A DNA stretch of 53,702 nt from Mesorhizobium sp. (GCA_004017275.1 SAKE01000029.1:1-53702); one strand, 5' to 3'. Shown: positions 37,056 through 46,142, counted from the first letter of the stretch. The notes: generated by a model not told the origin, from the sequence alone. Made by a program: numbers and translations.

Positions 37056-37211
37056 CCGCCTGGTGGGGAGTGACGGTCGGCGGCGTTCACGCTATTGCCA
37101 CCTCTGAGCTCGGCCCAAAGGCCGCGGCTTCGTCGTAACCATGCGGTCGATGGGGCAGCGCCAAATTGCTTCCTGCTCATCGCGTTGCGATAATACAGCG
37201 CGCTTATTGCG

Positions 37212-38348
37212 TCATCGTGTCCCCGGTCTCGGCTTCAATGCCCGGCTACTGGCTGCGGAGGCAGATGGGCGCCGGCGTCCCACCGACGACGATCGGTCTT
37301 TTCTCATGTAGCTGTCGGGGAAACGAGGCAGGTTTTCCGCCAGAACCCGCCAGTCGTCGCGCTCGCGTTCGCCTTCCTTGCGCGCACCGAACAACTGGAT
37401 GATGATCTTGCCGTCGGACCCATATGCTTCGAGCGAGGTGACGTGACTGTCATTGGTCGGCTTGCGCACGGCCCAAACCTCACGGATTTGGTGGGTCCTG
37501 AGATGCAGCCGGAACGTTTCGTCCAGCACATGGATGCACGGCCCGATCTGCTTGACCGACTTGATTAAGCCGGAATGGGTCTGGATAGAACCTCGGTTGC
37601 CGACGAAGCACATGATCGGCAATTCGTCTTCGGCCGCACGCTGGAGCACGGCGCCAACTGCGGCATTGTCGAGCAGCCAAGCGTAATCCTGGCCGACCAT
37701 GCGCAAAGCCTGGCAGCGGCTGAGCTTGAGCGTCTTTAGAAGGTTGACGTCAGTCAGCCGGCTCCAGTGCTCGCGTAGGTCGTCCACCGTGCCGGCCCAG
37801 TCCGCAGTCCTCGCGCCCAGGTCGGCTACTCTCGCCTTAAGCGACATGGTCGGCTCCTGGTTGGCGGATACGAGCTCGGCCACCAGCTTTCGATAGGCAT
37901 GAAGGTTGGAGACCGGCCTGAGATGCACCTTATGCACTGCTGCGCCGGTGGCGTCGAAGAATTGCAAACTGCGCTGGATTCCGCCGCGATGGCGCCTTTC
38001 AACAGCGAAACCATACCTCCAAGCTTGCGGGAAGACGCGAAGGTCGAATTCGTCACCAAGGACCATGGCGTGATTGTTGCCGGTTATCACTCTGTTGAAG
38101 ACGCCAATCTTTTCGTGCACGGCACCTTGATTGCGGGTCAGCGCCGTCACTTCGCCCACGAATTCGAGGCCCGTCAGAACGTGATTGACGCGCGGGTCGA
38201 TGCGTGCCGCGCCGAAACCGCAATGGGCCGCGACCAGTTCCGCTTCCGAAATGGCCAATTGGGCTGCGAAATCACGCGCGGGAATGTTCGGACAGACTTC
38301 CCACGCACGCCGGATTTCGTTGGGCGACCGCTTCTTGCGCTGATCCAT
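37212..38348 (-). CDS. hmuS: Hemin-degrading factor (HmuS/HemS family)
   Basis: The 378-residue protein is a cytoplasmic heme-handling protein with the family's duplicated architecture. Residues 1-180 and 190-345 each contain a HemS-type repeat, with HVLDETFRLHLRTHQIREVWAVRKP in the second. Such proteins bind heme brought in by HmuTUV and store or degrade it to release iron. The last 30 residues (after FPDSYM) are Arg/Ser-rich and look unlike the family's usual end, perhaps through a late frameshift. No heme receptor or ABC genes are nearby. It starts 4 bases after a small upstream gene. Confidence 0.85.
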   Translation of the reverse strand: MDQRKKRSPNEIRRAWEVCPNIPARDFAAQLAISEAELVAAHCGFGAARIDPRVNHVLTGLEFVGEVTALTRNQGAVHEKIGVFNRVITGNNHAMVLGDEFDLRVFPQAWRYGFAVERRHRGGIQRSLQFFDATGAAVHKVHLRPVSNLHAYRKLVAELVSANQEPTMSLKARVADLGARTADWAGTVDDLREHWSRLTDVNLLKTLKLSRCQALRMVGQDYAWLLDNAAVGAVLQRAAEDELPIMCFVGNRGSIQTHSGLIKSVKQIGPCIHVLDETFRLHLRTHQIREVWAVRKPTNDSHVTSLEAYGSDGKIIIQLFGARKEGERERDDWRVLAENLPRFPDSYMRKDRSSSVGRRRPSASAASSRALKPRPGTR

Positions 38349-38352
38349 GTTT

Positions 38353-38586
38353 TTACCCCTGCCCCGTTCTTCTTTTGACGATCGATCGAAAAACGGGCCT
38401 CAGGGGTGTGCACGGCGGACGCGATCGATCGTCAGGCACATGCCAGTCGAATCCTGTCTCCGGGCGGTCAGCGGCCAATCGCCGGTAGAGAGCGATTGTT
38501 GGGTGGTCGGCGCCAATCGGCCGATCGAGCATTCGGGTACCACCGGCGGTGCTGCTTTCCCACTCAAGGCGGGTCTGATGGATCAT
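38353..38586 (-). CDS. Small hypothetical protein in operon with hmuS
   Basis: The 77-residue frame starts MIHQTRLEWESSTAGGTR and its stop lies 4 bases before the hmuS ATG, so the two are very likely co-translated. It has no HemP/HmuP motif and no membrane segment. The C-terminal third is basic. I do not recognise the family. The sequence before its ATG (GAAGGAGAG) is a good ribosome site, which supports it as real. Confidence 0.6.
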   Translation of the reverse strand: MIHQTRLEWESSTAGGTRMLDRPIGADHPTIALYRRLAADRPETGFDWHVPDDRSRPPCTPLRPVFRSIVKRRTGQG

Positions 38587-38666
38587 ATTGCTCTCCTTCG
38601 TTCTTCGATTGCGAGGGCAACCCAAAGGTGAATCGGCCGGCAATTTTGCCGCCGCAACGAAGGCTT

Positions 38667-38682
38667 CACAAAAATCGTGCCA
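38667..38682 (-). promoter_or_regulatory. Possible sigma54-like promoter for the small gene and hmuS
   Basis: The minus strand reads TGGCAC-GATTT-TTGTG. The -24 half is perfect but the -12 GC is GT, which normally weakens sigma54 binding strongly. Confidence 0.3.
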
Positions 38683-38797
38683 GTTGCTCCGCGGCAAGCT
38701 CTGAACATCTTTGGCTCTGTTCATTGCTTTACGCGTGAGTGCATCGCGAACTCAGGCGCCCTTCCTGTGACGCGGACGCGACAAATCCGACAGTAAG

Positions 38798-38813
38798 TGT
38801 CGGTTGTCGGACG
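38798..38813. promoter_or_regulatory. NifA-like upstream site of iscN
   Basis: The sequence is TGT-CGGTTGTCGG-ACG, one base off TGT-N10-ACA, centred 98 bases before the predicted iscN RNA start. It lies in the divergent region shared with the hmuS side. Confidence 0.6.
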
Positions 38814-38877
38814 TCTCCCCAGCAATCGAGCATAAGAGACGTCGGGATGTCCTACGGTTTTTGACACGTCTTCCCTT

Positions 38878-38893
38878 TGGCACGGTCCATGCG
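38878..38893 (+). promoter_or_regulatory. sigma54 promoter of iscN-nifS-nifW
   Basis: The plus strand reads TGGCAC-GGTCC-ATGCG, with a perfect -24 element and the GC at -12. RNA would start near 38904, which rules out the ATG at 38896 as the iscN start. Confidence 0.78.
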
Positions 38894-38934
38894 AGATGAT
38901 CCGCGAAAACGTCGGACCGAGGAGAAATCGAGCC

Positions 38935-39255
38935 ATGATTACGCTCACCGACAACGCTGTTGCCGCCATCAAGGCCGCTCTTTACCGCGCCAGCGAGCCG
39001 GCGGAAGGATTTCGCATCATGGTCCATGCCGGCGGCTGCGCCGGCTTCCAATACTCAATGGGCCTGGAGAGCGTCTCACGTGAGGGCGATGCGATCATCG
39101 AGCGAGATGGGCTCAAGGTGTTCATGGATAGAGGCTCCCAACCCCATGCAGCCGGCATGACCGTGGACTTCGTCACTGGGCTCGAAACATCCGGCTTTGT
39201 TTTCGATAACCCCAATGCGCGTGAGACGTGCGGCTGCGGCAAGTCCTGCAAATGA
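38935..39255 (+). CDS. iscN: IscA/HesB-type iron-sulfur assembly protein (IscN)
   Basis: The 106-residue A-type carrier hands iron-sulfur clusters to target proteins. The three conserved cysteines are in GGCAGFQY and near the C-terminus in ETCGCGKSC. The GAGGAGAA ribosome site and the promoter position fix the start at 38935 (MITLTDNA). In R. etli the homologous iscN precedes nifU and nifS under NifA control. Here nifS follows after a small ORF, with no intact nifU in between. Confidence 0.9.
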   Translation: MITLTDNAVAAIKAALYRASEPAEGFRIMVHAGGCAGFQYSMGLESVSREGDAIIERDGLKVFMDRGSQPHAAGMTVDFVTGLETSGFVFDNPNARETCGCGKSCK

Positions 39256-39272
39256 TTGCGAGGGAACAGGCT

Positions 39273-39443
39273 ATGTTCGACTATAGCGACGCCAAGGAAT
39301 ACTGCGTCGAACCGGCACCGCCGGCGCTCTGGAACCGGCCGACACGCACTGTCGGCCCGGAACAATTGCGTTCGGTGATGCGCCAAATCGCGATCATCGA
39401 TCGTTGCCGTGGGCAAGCAAACAAAATTGCCCGAAACAGCTGA
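39273..39443 (+). CDS. Small ORF between iscN and nifS
   Basis: A 56-residue frame begins MFDYSDAKEYC, 17 bases after iscN and behind a GAGGGA ribosome site. Its first residues recall the NifU start (MWDYS), but the rest (LWNRPTRTVGPEQLRSVMRQ) does not match NifU cluster domains. It could be an unrelated small protein, or a new one standing where nifU is found in relatives. It has only two cysteines. Confidence 0.5.
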   Translation: MFDYSDAKEYCVEPAPPALWNRPTRTVGPEQLRSVMRQIAIIDRCRGQANKIARNS

Positions 39444-39601
39444 ATTCCCGGCAGATGCCGCCACCAAAGGGCAATGTCGACAGCGACCGGTCAGCCAAGC
39501 CATCGCTCGCCCGGCCGCCCACCTTACCAGATACGATATGCGCCAGAGGTTCAATGGCCCGCCTACCCTTGAATCATTTCAGCAGTTGAAGGATCACTCC
39601 C

Positions 39602-40813
39602 ATGAACCCTGTCTATCTCGACAACAACGCAACGACGCGGGTTGATCCTGCAGTCGTTGGAGCGATGTTGCCTTTCTTTACGGAGCAATTTGGCAATCAT
39701 TCGTCCATGCACGCCTATGGCGCATCGGTTGCTGAAGCCGTGAGAAAGGCGAGGCAACAGTTGCAAGCCCTCATCGGCGCGGGATTCGAGGACGAGATCA
39801 TCTTCACCTCGGGCGGGACTGAAAGCGACAGTACAGCCATCCTTTCGGCGCTGGAGGTGATGCCCGACCGAACGGAAATAGTGACTTCCGCGGTTGAACA
39901 TCCGGCCGTTCTGAAGTTGTGCGCGCACCTTGAAAAGACGCGCGGCGTCAAGGTGCACATTATCCCAGTCGATCACCACGGCCGGCTCGACCTGGACGCC
40001 TACAGAACCGCTCTCACTCCACAAGTGGCAATCGTCTCGATAATGTGGGCGAACAATGAGACCGGTACGATCTTTCCCGTGGTTAAGCTTGCCGATCTAG
40101 CCAGGGAAGTCGGCGCGCTTTTCCACACTGATGCAGTGCAGGCGGTCGGAAGGCTTCCGATTGAGCTGAAATCGACCGCGATCGACATGCTGTCGCTCTC
40201 CGCCCACAAGCTGCATGGTCCAAAGGGGATAGGCGCGCTTTATGTAAGACGTGGCGTGCGCTTCTCCTCCATGATCAAGGGTGGGCACCAAGAGCGCGAC
40301 CGGCGTGCAGGCACTGAAAACACACCCGGCATAGTCGGACTGGGCATGGCGGCCGAACTCGCCTTGAAATTCATGGACGAGACAAAACGAATAAAATGGT
40401 TGCGCGACCGCCTTGAGAACGGGATCATCCAGCGCATCCCAAACACATCCATCAACGGCGATCCGCAAGAGCGATTGCCAAACACTGCAAACATTGGATT
40501 CGAAGGTATCGAAGGCGATGCAATTCCAATTGTCCTGAGCCGGCTGGGAATCGCCTGTTCCGCCGGGTCCGCCTGTGCCTCTGGCTCACTGGAACCGAGC
40601 CATGTTCTGATCGCTATGAACGCGGCATGTGGGGCAGTCCGCTTCTCCTTGTCGCGTGACAACGGCGAAGATGACGTAGACCGCGTGCTTGAGGTCCTGC
40701 CTGCGATCACCGAGAAGCTACGGGCCGTTCCCAGTGCTGGACTGTGCGGGCGAGGTGCAGAACAGCTTCATTCCGGCCCGGGTCCGAGCGGCACAATAGC
40801 CGACGAGCCGTGA
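39602..40813 (+). CDS. nifS: NifS cysteine desulfurase
   Basis: NifS is a PLP enzyme that takes sulfur from cysteine for nitrogenase clusters. At 403 residues it shows the N-terminal YLDNNATTRVDP, the PLP lysine in SLSAHKLHGPKGIGALYV near residue 202, and the active-site cysteine in CSAGSACASGSLEPSHVL near residue 320. The last 20 residues beyond the usual end (GRGAEQLHSGPGPS) are unconserved. It lies between the iscN gene and nifW in a NifA-controlled operon. Confidence 0.96.
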   Translation: MNPVYLDNNATTRVDPAVVGAMLPFFTEQFGNHSSMHAYGASVAEAVRKARQQLQALIGAGFEDEIIFTSGGTESDSTAILSALEVMPDRTEIVTSAVEHPAVLKLCAHLEKTRGVKVHIIPVDHHGRLDLDAYRTALTPQVAIVSIMWANNETGTIFPVVKLADLAREVGALFHTDAVQAVGRLPIELKSTAIDMLSLSAHKLHGPKGIGALYVRRGVRFSSMIKGGHQERDRRAGTENTPGIVGLGMAAELALKFMDETKRIKWLRDRLENGIIQRIPNTSINGDPQERLPNTANIGFEGIEGDAIPIVLSRLGIACSAGSACASGSLEPSHVLIAMNAACGAVRFSLSRDNGEDDVDRVLEVLPAITEKLRAVPSAGLCGRGAEQLHSGPGPSGTIADEP

Positions 40814-40993
40814 GGTCTTCCTCAACGTGACGACCCTGCGCAATGGAGAGCAGTCAAACTCGGGGTCGCCTTCACCACTTCAGAAAAGCTTGAGATCGCC
40901 AAGTCTCTTGCCCAGCCGCCGTGCCAGAGGTCGGCACGCCGTCAGCAATGTCACCAATGCATCGACACCACAATTACGCGCCGGGAGAATACA

Positions 40994-41371
40994 ATGAACT
41001 GCTCCGCTGATAGCCGCCCGATCGATCGCACCGATATCCTAGCGCGACTGAAGGGCCTGTCGGCCGCGGAGGACTTCTTCGCCTGCCTTGGCGTCTCCTA
41101 CGACCCGAAAGTGATGAATGTCTCGCGGCTCCATATCATGAAGCGCGTGGGCCAATACCTTGCCGAAGAAGATTTCTCCGGTCTGCCTAACCAGGTAATC
41201 GCCGCGCGGGTGCGCGCCAAGCTGGAACGCGCCTACGAAGATTTCGCGACTTCCTCGCCGCTCACGCAACGTGTGTTCAAGGTGCTAAGGGACCACGATC
41301 CAAACATATGTCCCGCACCTGGCCGCGCCTTCGTCCCGCTCGACTCTGCACTGAAGCGGTTCGGAAAGTAA
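40994..41371 (+). CDS. nifW: NifW, nitrogenase-stabilising protein
   Basis: The 125-residue protein belongs to the NifW family, thought to help MoFe-protein maturation or protect it from oxygen. Recognisable stretches are LSAAEDFFACLGVSYDPKVM, then HIMKRVGQYL and ARVRAKLERAYEDFATSSPL. It lies 180 bases downstream of nifS. The 3' end runs into the NifA site and promoter region of fixA. Confidence 0.93.
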   Translation: MNCSADSRPIDRTDILARLKGLSAAEDFFACLGVSYDPKVMNVSRLHIMKRVGQYLAEEDFSGLPNQVIAARVRAKLERAYEDFATSSPLTQRVFKVLRDHDPNICPAPGRAFVPLDSALKRFGK

Positions 41372-41399
41372 TGAGCCCGACACGGCTGCGACGCGACAA

Positions 41400-41415
41400 T
41401 GTCGAGAAGTCGACA
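41400..41415. promoter_or_regulatory. NifA upstream activator sequence of fixABCX
   Basis: The sequence is TGT-CGAGAAGTCG-ACA, a perfect TGT-N10-ACA, 105 bases upstream of the predicted fixA RNA start. Confidence 0.82.
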
Positions 41416-41486
41416 AATCCAGTCCTCATGACGCCTCCTCGGAAGCAAACGAAGCCACCTTCTGGAATAGAGGCAGGAAGACGACT

Positions 41487-41502
41487 TGGCATGAACGATG
41501 CA
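41487..41502 (+). promoter_or_regulatory. sigma54 promoter of fixABCX
   Basis: The plus strand reads TGGCAT-GAACG-ATGCA. RNA would start near 41513, 47 bases before the fixA ATG, which excludes the longer upstream starts of that frame. Confidence 0.8.
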
Positions 41503-41559
41503 GGCAATGAGGCGAACCGCCAAGCACGAATCCGGACTGGGAGCTTAGAGAAACCGCCA

Positions 41560-42411
41560 ATGCATATCGTAATCTGCATCAAGCAGGTGCCGGATTCGGC
41601 ACAGATCCGCGTGCACCCGGTGACGAACACGATCATGCGTCAGGGTGTTCCGACCATCATCAATCCTTACGACCTGTTCGCCCTCGAAGAAGCGCTCAAA
41701 CTGCGCGACGTTCATGGTGGCGAGGTTACTGTGCTCACAATGGGTCCGCCCATGGCGGAGGACTCGCTGCGAAAGGCGCTCGGTTACGGTGCTGACCGAG
41801 CAGTTCTCTTGACGGACCGCTATTTTGCCGGATCCGATACGCTGGCGACTTCCTTTGCTCTTTCGCAAGCAATCGCAAAAATTGGGGAGACTTTCGGCAG
41901 GCCGGACATCGTCTTCACCGGCAAGCAGACGATTGACGGCGATACCGCCCAGGTCGGACCGGGCATAGCCAAGCGCCTAGATTTATCGCAACTTACCTAT
42001 GTCGCGAAGATTGCCTCCATCGATCTCGATACGCGAGAGATCGAAGTCGCGCGTCGCGCCGAAGGCGGCACCCAGTTGCTGAAGAGCAGACTCCCTTGCC
42101 TCATTACCATGCTGGAAGACACCAACGAAATCCGCCGGGGCTCGCTCCAGCAGGCTCTGTGCGCGGCGCGCAGGCAAGTCGTGAAGTGGACTGCAGCCGA
42201 CGCCGGCATTGACGATCTCACCCGGTGCGGTCTGCGTGGCTCGCCTACAGTCGTCAAGCGTGTTTTCGCCCCCACCGCACGGGCAGAAAGGGCGGCGCAG
42301 ATCGACACCGCGGAAAGGGGCTTGCAGGACATAGCCGATGAACTCATCGCCGATATCTTAACCCGCCGGCCGGCGCTGGAACATGAGCTGGCCTTCAACA
42401 GCGGCACGTGA
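41560..42411 (+). CDS. fixA: FixA, electron-transfer flavoprotein beta subunit
   Basis: FixA pairs with FixB as an electron-transfer flavoprotein that, with FixC and FixX, feeds low-potential electrons to nitrogenase by flavin-based bifurcation. The 283-residue protein starts MHIVICIKQVPDSAQIRVHP. Nucleotide-binding landmarks are VTVLTMGPP, GADRAVLLTD and GKQTIDGDTAQVGP, all typical of ETF-beta. The frame is open further upstream but the promoter position fixes this start. The fixB ATG follows after 16 bases. Confidence 0.96.
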   Translation: MHIVICIKQVPDSAQIRVHPVTNTIMRQGVPTIINPYDLFALEEALKLRDVHGGEVTVLTMGPPMAEDSLRKALGYGADRAVLLTDRYFAGSDTLATSFALSQAIAKIGETFGRPDIVFTGKQTIDGDTAQVGPGIAKRLDLSQLTYVAKIASIDLDTREIEVARRAEGGTQLLKSRLPCLITMLEDTNEIRRGSLQQALCAARRQVVKWTAADAGIDDLTRCGLRGSPTVVKRVFAPTARAERAAQIDTAERGLQDIADELIADILTRRPALEHELAFNSGT

Positions 42412-42427
42412 CGGCCAGGAGCAGAAA

Positions 42428-43537
42428 ATGTCGACCGCAAGCCAAACCACCCCTCGCATTGCCCCCGGCCGTGCCGGTGTAAAGAAAGAACTTCCCGACC
42501 ATTTCAAAGACTACCGGCACGTGTGGGTCTTCCTCGAGCTCGAACGCGGCAATGTGCATCCTGTATCATTCGAACTGCTGGGCGAAGGCCGCAAATTGGC
42601 CGACAAGCTTGAAGTCCAGCTCGCGGGCGTCGTGCTGGGACCGCCGGGCGAGATGGTCGAGGACGCTGTTGCCGAGGCCTTCGCTTACGGGGCGGATCTT
42701 GTCTACATCGTCGATGCGCCGCCGCTCGCCGACTACCGGAACGAGCCGTTCGCCAAGGCGCTCACGGATCTGGTCAATACCCATAAACCCGAAATCCTCC
42801 TTCTCGGCGCGACCACACTGGGCAGGGATCTTGCAGGCTCGGTAGCGACGACCCTGCAGACGGGGCTCACGGCCGACTGCACCGAACTTGATGTAGATTC
42901 CGACGGTTCACTCGCCGCGACCCGTCCGACTTTTGGTGGCTCATTGTTGTGTACGATCTATACACTAAATTACCGGCCGCAAATGGCGACGGTGCGACCA
43001 AGGGTCATGCCTATGCCGCAACGGGTGGATAAGCCGGTCGGGCGTGTCATGCGGCACAAGCTGTCGCTCGTTGAGGACGATATCGTCACCAAAGTCCTCG
43101 GCTTCCTACCGGATAACCAGTCGGCAATGGCAAATCTTGCCTATGCGGATGTCGTGGTTGCGGGAGGCCTCGGTCTCGGAGCGGCGGAGAACCTTCAGCT
43201 TGTGAAGAATCTTGCCCGAGCGATCGGCGCCGAGCATGGCTGTTCGCGCCCCTTGGTCCAGAAGGGCTGGATGCCGGCTGATCGACAGATTGGACAAACT
43301 GGCAAGACCATTCGACCGAAGCTTTACATCGCGGCCGGAATTTCCGGCGCCATCCAGCACCGAGTTGGGGTCGAGGGGGCCGATCTCATCGTCGCGATCA
43401 ACACCGATCCGAACGCGCCGATTTTCGAGTTCGCCCACCTCGGGATCGTCACGGATGCAATCCGCTTCCTGCCCGCACTGACGGAAGCCTTCACCCGGCG
43501 GCTGTCGCCGCACAGTCGAGACAAGCTTGCGAGTTGA
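42428..43537 (+). CDS. fixB: FixB, electron-transfer flavoprotein alpha subunit
   Basis: The 369-residue ETF-alpha partner of FixA has the FAD-binding C-terminal domain with VVAGGLGLGAAENLQL, then GQTGKTIRPKLYIAAGISGA and AINTDPNAPIFEFAHLGIV, all matching the family. An N-terminal extension of about 40 residues precedes the domain and is usual for FixB. A GGAGC ribosome site supports the ATG at 42428. It is part of the fixABCX membrane-associated complex. Confidence 0.96.
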   Translation: MSTASQTTPRIAPGRAGVKKELPDHFKDYRHVWVFLELERGNVHPVSFELLGEGRKLADKLEVQLAGVVLGPPGEMVEDAVAEAFAYGADLVYIVDAPPLADYRNEPFAKALTDLVNTHKPEILLLGATTLGRDLAGSVATTLQTGLTADCTELDVDSDGSLAATRPTFGGSLLCTIYTLNYRPQMATVRPRVMPMPQRVDKPVGRVMRHKLSLVEDDIVTKVLGFLPDNQSAMANLAYADVVVAGGLGLGAAENLQLVKNLARAIGAEHGCSRPLVQKGWMPADRQIGQTGKTIRPKLYIAAGISGAIQHRVGVEGADLIVAINTDPNAPIFEFAHLGIVTDAIRFLPALTEAFTRRLSPHSRDKLAS

Positions 43538-43547
43538 GGGAGAGGAC

Positions 43548-44852
43548 ATGATTGAACAATTCGATGCCATAGTGGTCGGAGCCGGCATGTCTGGAAACGC
43601 AGCTGCTTACACTTTGGCAAGCCAGGGGCTGAAGGTACTGCAGTTGGAGCGCGGGGAATATCCGGGCTCTAAGAACGTCCAGGGTGCCATAATGTACGCG
43701 AACATGCTGGAGAAGATCATCCCGGACTTCCGGGATGATGCGCCCCTCGAGCGGCACCTGGTCGAACAGCGACTTTGGGTGTTGGACGACACGTCTCACA
43801 CCGGAATTCATTACCGGTCGGACGACTTCAATGAGGCGAAACCCAACCGCTACACGATCATTCGCGCCCAGTTCGACAAATGGTTTTCCCGCAAGGTGCG
43901 CGAGGCTGGCGCGACGGTCCTGTGTGAGACGACCGCGACGGAACTCGTCCGTGATGGCAATGGCAAGGTGATCGGCGTCCGCACAGACCGGGCTGGCGGA
44001 GTGGTCTTCGCGAATGTGGTCGTTCTCGCAGAAGGGGTGTCGGGATTGCTTGGCACTCGCGCAGGCCTGCGCGAGATGCCGAAGCCGGAGACCGTGGCGC
44101 TTGCCGTCAAGGAAATGCATTTCTTGCCCGAAGAGGTCATTGGCCAGCGGTTCGGGGTCAAGGGCGATGAAGGCTGCGTAATCGAGGCCGTGGGCACGAT
44201 CTCTCGCAGCATGGCCGGGCTCGGCTTCCTTTACACCAACAAGGAGTCGATATCACTCGGCATCGGCTGCCTGGTCTCGGATTTCGCCGCGACGATGGAG
44301 AGCCCGTCCGCCCTCCTGGATGCGATGAAAAACCATCCTTCGATCCGGCCGCTGATCGCTGGCTCGGAGGTGAAAGAATATGCCGCCCATCTTATCCCCG
44401 AAGGTGGTTACAAGGCCATTCCGCAGCTCTTCGGCGACGGTTGGGTCATCGTCGGCGACGCAGCGCAACTGAACAATGCCATTCACCGTGAGGGTTCGAA
44501 CCTTGCCATGACCTCGGGTCGTGTCGCGGCTGAGGCGATCATCAAAGTCAAAAGCCGCAACGGTCCTATGACCAAAGCGAACCTTGCGCTCTACAAGACG
44601 ATGCTGGATGACTCCTTTGTGATCAAGGATCTTAAGAAATACAAGGACATGCCAGCCTTGCTCCACACCAATTCCAGCAACTTTTTTGACAGCTATCCGC
44701 GGCTGATGTCGCATGCCGCTCAGAACTTCATGCGTGTCGACGGCACGCCGAAGATCGAGAAGGAAAAGAACACCACGGCCGCCTTCATCAACGCGCGCTC
44801 GCGCTGGGGGTTGGTCAGCGACGCGGTCCGCCTGGCATTGGCATGGCGCTGA
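43548..44852 (+). CDS. fixC: FixC, ETF-quinone oxidoreductase-like flavoprotein
   Basis: The 434-residue protein passes one branch of the bifurcated electrons to quinone. It begins with the FAD loop VVGAGMSGNAAAYTLASQG, has a central GEDxxG-type stretch LAEGVSGLLGTRAG, and the C-terminal FAD motif VIVGDAAQLNNAIHREGSNLAMTSG. The ATG at 43548 is 10 bases after fixB and follows GGGAGAGGA. Length and motifs are normal. Confidence 0.96.
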   Translation: MIEQFDAIVVGAGMSGNAAAYTLASQGLKVLQLERGEYPGSKNVQGAIMYANMLEKIIPDFRDDAPLERHLVEQRLWVLDDTSHTGIHYRSDDFNEAKPNRYTIIRAQFDKWFSRKVREAGATVLCETTATELVRDGNGKVIGVRTDRAGGVVFANVVVLAEGVSGLLGTRAGLREMPKPETVALAVKEMHFLPEEVIGQRFGVKGDEGCVIEAVGTISRSMAGLGFLYTNKESISLGIGCLVSDFAATMESPSALLDAMKNHPSIRPLIAGSEVKEYAAHLIPEGGYKAIPQLFGDGWVIVGDAAQLNNAIHREGSNLAMTSGRVAAEAIIKVKSRNGPMTKANLALYKTMLDDSFVIKDLKKYKDMPALLHTNSSNFFDSYPRLMSHAAQNFMRVDGTPKIEKEKNTTAAFINARSRWGLVSDAVRLALAWR

Positions 44853-44864
44853 AGAGGGTACAAG

Positions 44865-45164
44865 ATGACGATCGCAGTGACGAAGGTTCGTGTCGAGGAC
44901 AAACTTTACCAGAACCGCTATCTGGTCGATTCCGGCCGCCCCCATATTATAGTGCGACCGCACGACAAGCCAAGCGCGAACTTGCTTGCGTTGACCTACG
45001 TCTGTCCGGCGAAATGCTATGAGTTGAATGACAAGGGTCAAGTCGAGATCACCGCCGACGGCTGCATGGAATGCGGCACCTGCCGGATATTGTGCGAGAA
45101 AGGCGGCGACATCGAGTGGAACTATCCGCGCGGCGGCTTTGGTGTCCTGTTCAAGTTCGGATGA
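44865..45164 (+). CDS. fixX: FixX, ferredoxin-like protein
   Basis: The 99-residue [4Fe-4S] protein accepts electrons within the FixABCX complex. The cysteines lie in CPAKCYEL and CMECGTCRILCEKGG, and the C-terminal NYPRGGFGVLFKFG is characteristic. It ends the operon, 12 bases after fixC. In related rhizobia nifA and nifB follow directly; here a broken hydrolase gene and a dead nifA intervene. Confidence 0.96.
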   Translation: MTIAVTKVRVEDKLYQNRYLVDSGRPHIIVRPHDKPSANLLALTYVCPAKCYELNDKGQVEITADGCMECGTCRILCEKGGDIEWNYPRGGFGVLFKFG

Positions 45165-45430
45165 TCAGCCGGGACCGTGCCAAGAGCATGCCGGCAGCGA
45201 GCAACTGCGGCACACCATGAGCCTCTCCATCCACTTGCAAAGAGCTAGTGAATATTGGCCTTTCGCAATTCAAATTTCCTTGACTCGTTAGCGGTGTCCT
45301 CAGGCCACGGCGCTGCCCTGTGCGCCGGACTTACCACCGGTCACGTGGTCGAGCCCCTTTGGGACAACGCCCGGCCATCGTGCCGGATGGCAGCCACAAC
45401 GGCCGGTGAGCAAGTGGAACGGCACAACCC

Positions 45431-46142
45431 ATGGCAAAGACGTATGTGCTAGTGCATGGTGCCTGGCATGGCGGATGGTGTTGGCGGGACGTGGCTGCCA
45501 ATCTTCGCAAGATGGGATGCCACGTGACCACGCCGACCAGGTGTCGGCGAACGCGCACGTTTGCTGTGCAAGGACATCACGCCCGACACATTCGTGACCG
45601 ACATCGTCAACCACATTGTGACGGAAGAGCTGAGCGATGTGATCCTTGTCGGTCACAGTCTAGGCGGCATCAGCATCACCGGCGCCGCCGACCGGATACC
45701 CGACCATATCAGCCATCTCGTTTATCTCGACAGCGCCATCGTCGAGAGCGGTCAAAGTGTATTCAGCACCATGCCCCCCGACATCGTCGCGGCCCGTCGA
45801 AAATTGGTTGCGGAGGAAGGACGGGGTATCTTCATGCCGACTCCGCCGCCAACAGCATTCGGCATTCCCGAGGGACACTCGCTCACGGACTGGGTGCGGC
45901 GCCGGATAACACCGCATCCGGCAGGCACCTACGAAAGCGGACTTAAGCTCGAGCACCCGCTCGGCAACGGCAGACCCCGAACCTATGTCGTCTGCACTAA
46001 TCCACTCCACCCGCCGATGGCGGGAGCGCGAGAATGGGTCGCGAAGCAGGATGGCTGGGCGTGGCAGGAACTCGCCACTGGCCACGACGCAATGATCCTC
46101 GCGCCGACGGAAGTTGCTCTCCTTCTTAGCGCAGTCGGCTGA
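45431..46142 (+). pseudogene. Alpha/beta-hydrolase (esterase-like), frameshifted
   Basis: The N-terminus MAKTYVLVHGAWHGGWCWRD with its oxyanion HGAWHG motif is in one frame, and after a one-base change near 45540 the rest continues in another frame with the nucleophile elbow GHSLGG and the C-terminal catalytic His region TGHDAMI. Joined, it would be a 237-residue esterase of the plant-MES/EstC-like type. As written no full protein is made, though an internal ATG at 45561 could give a version lacking the oxyanion loop. A sequencing error cannot be excluded. No promoter was found upstream. Confidence 0.7.
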
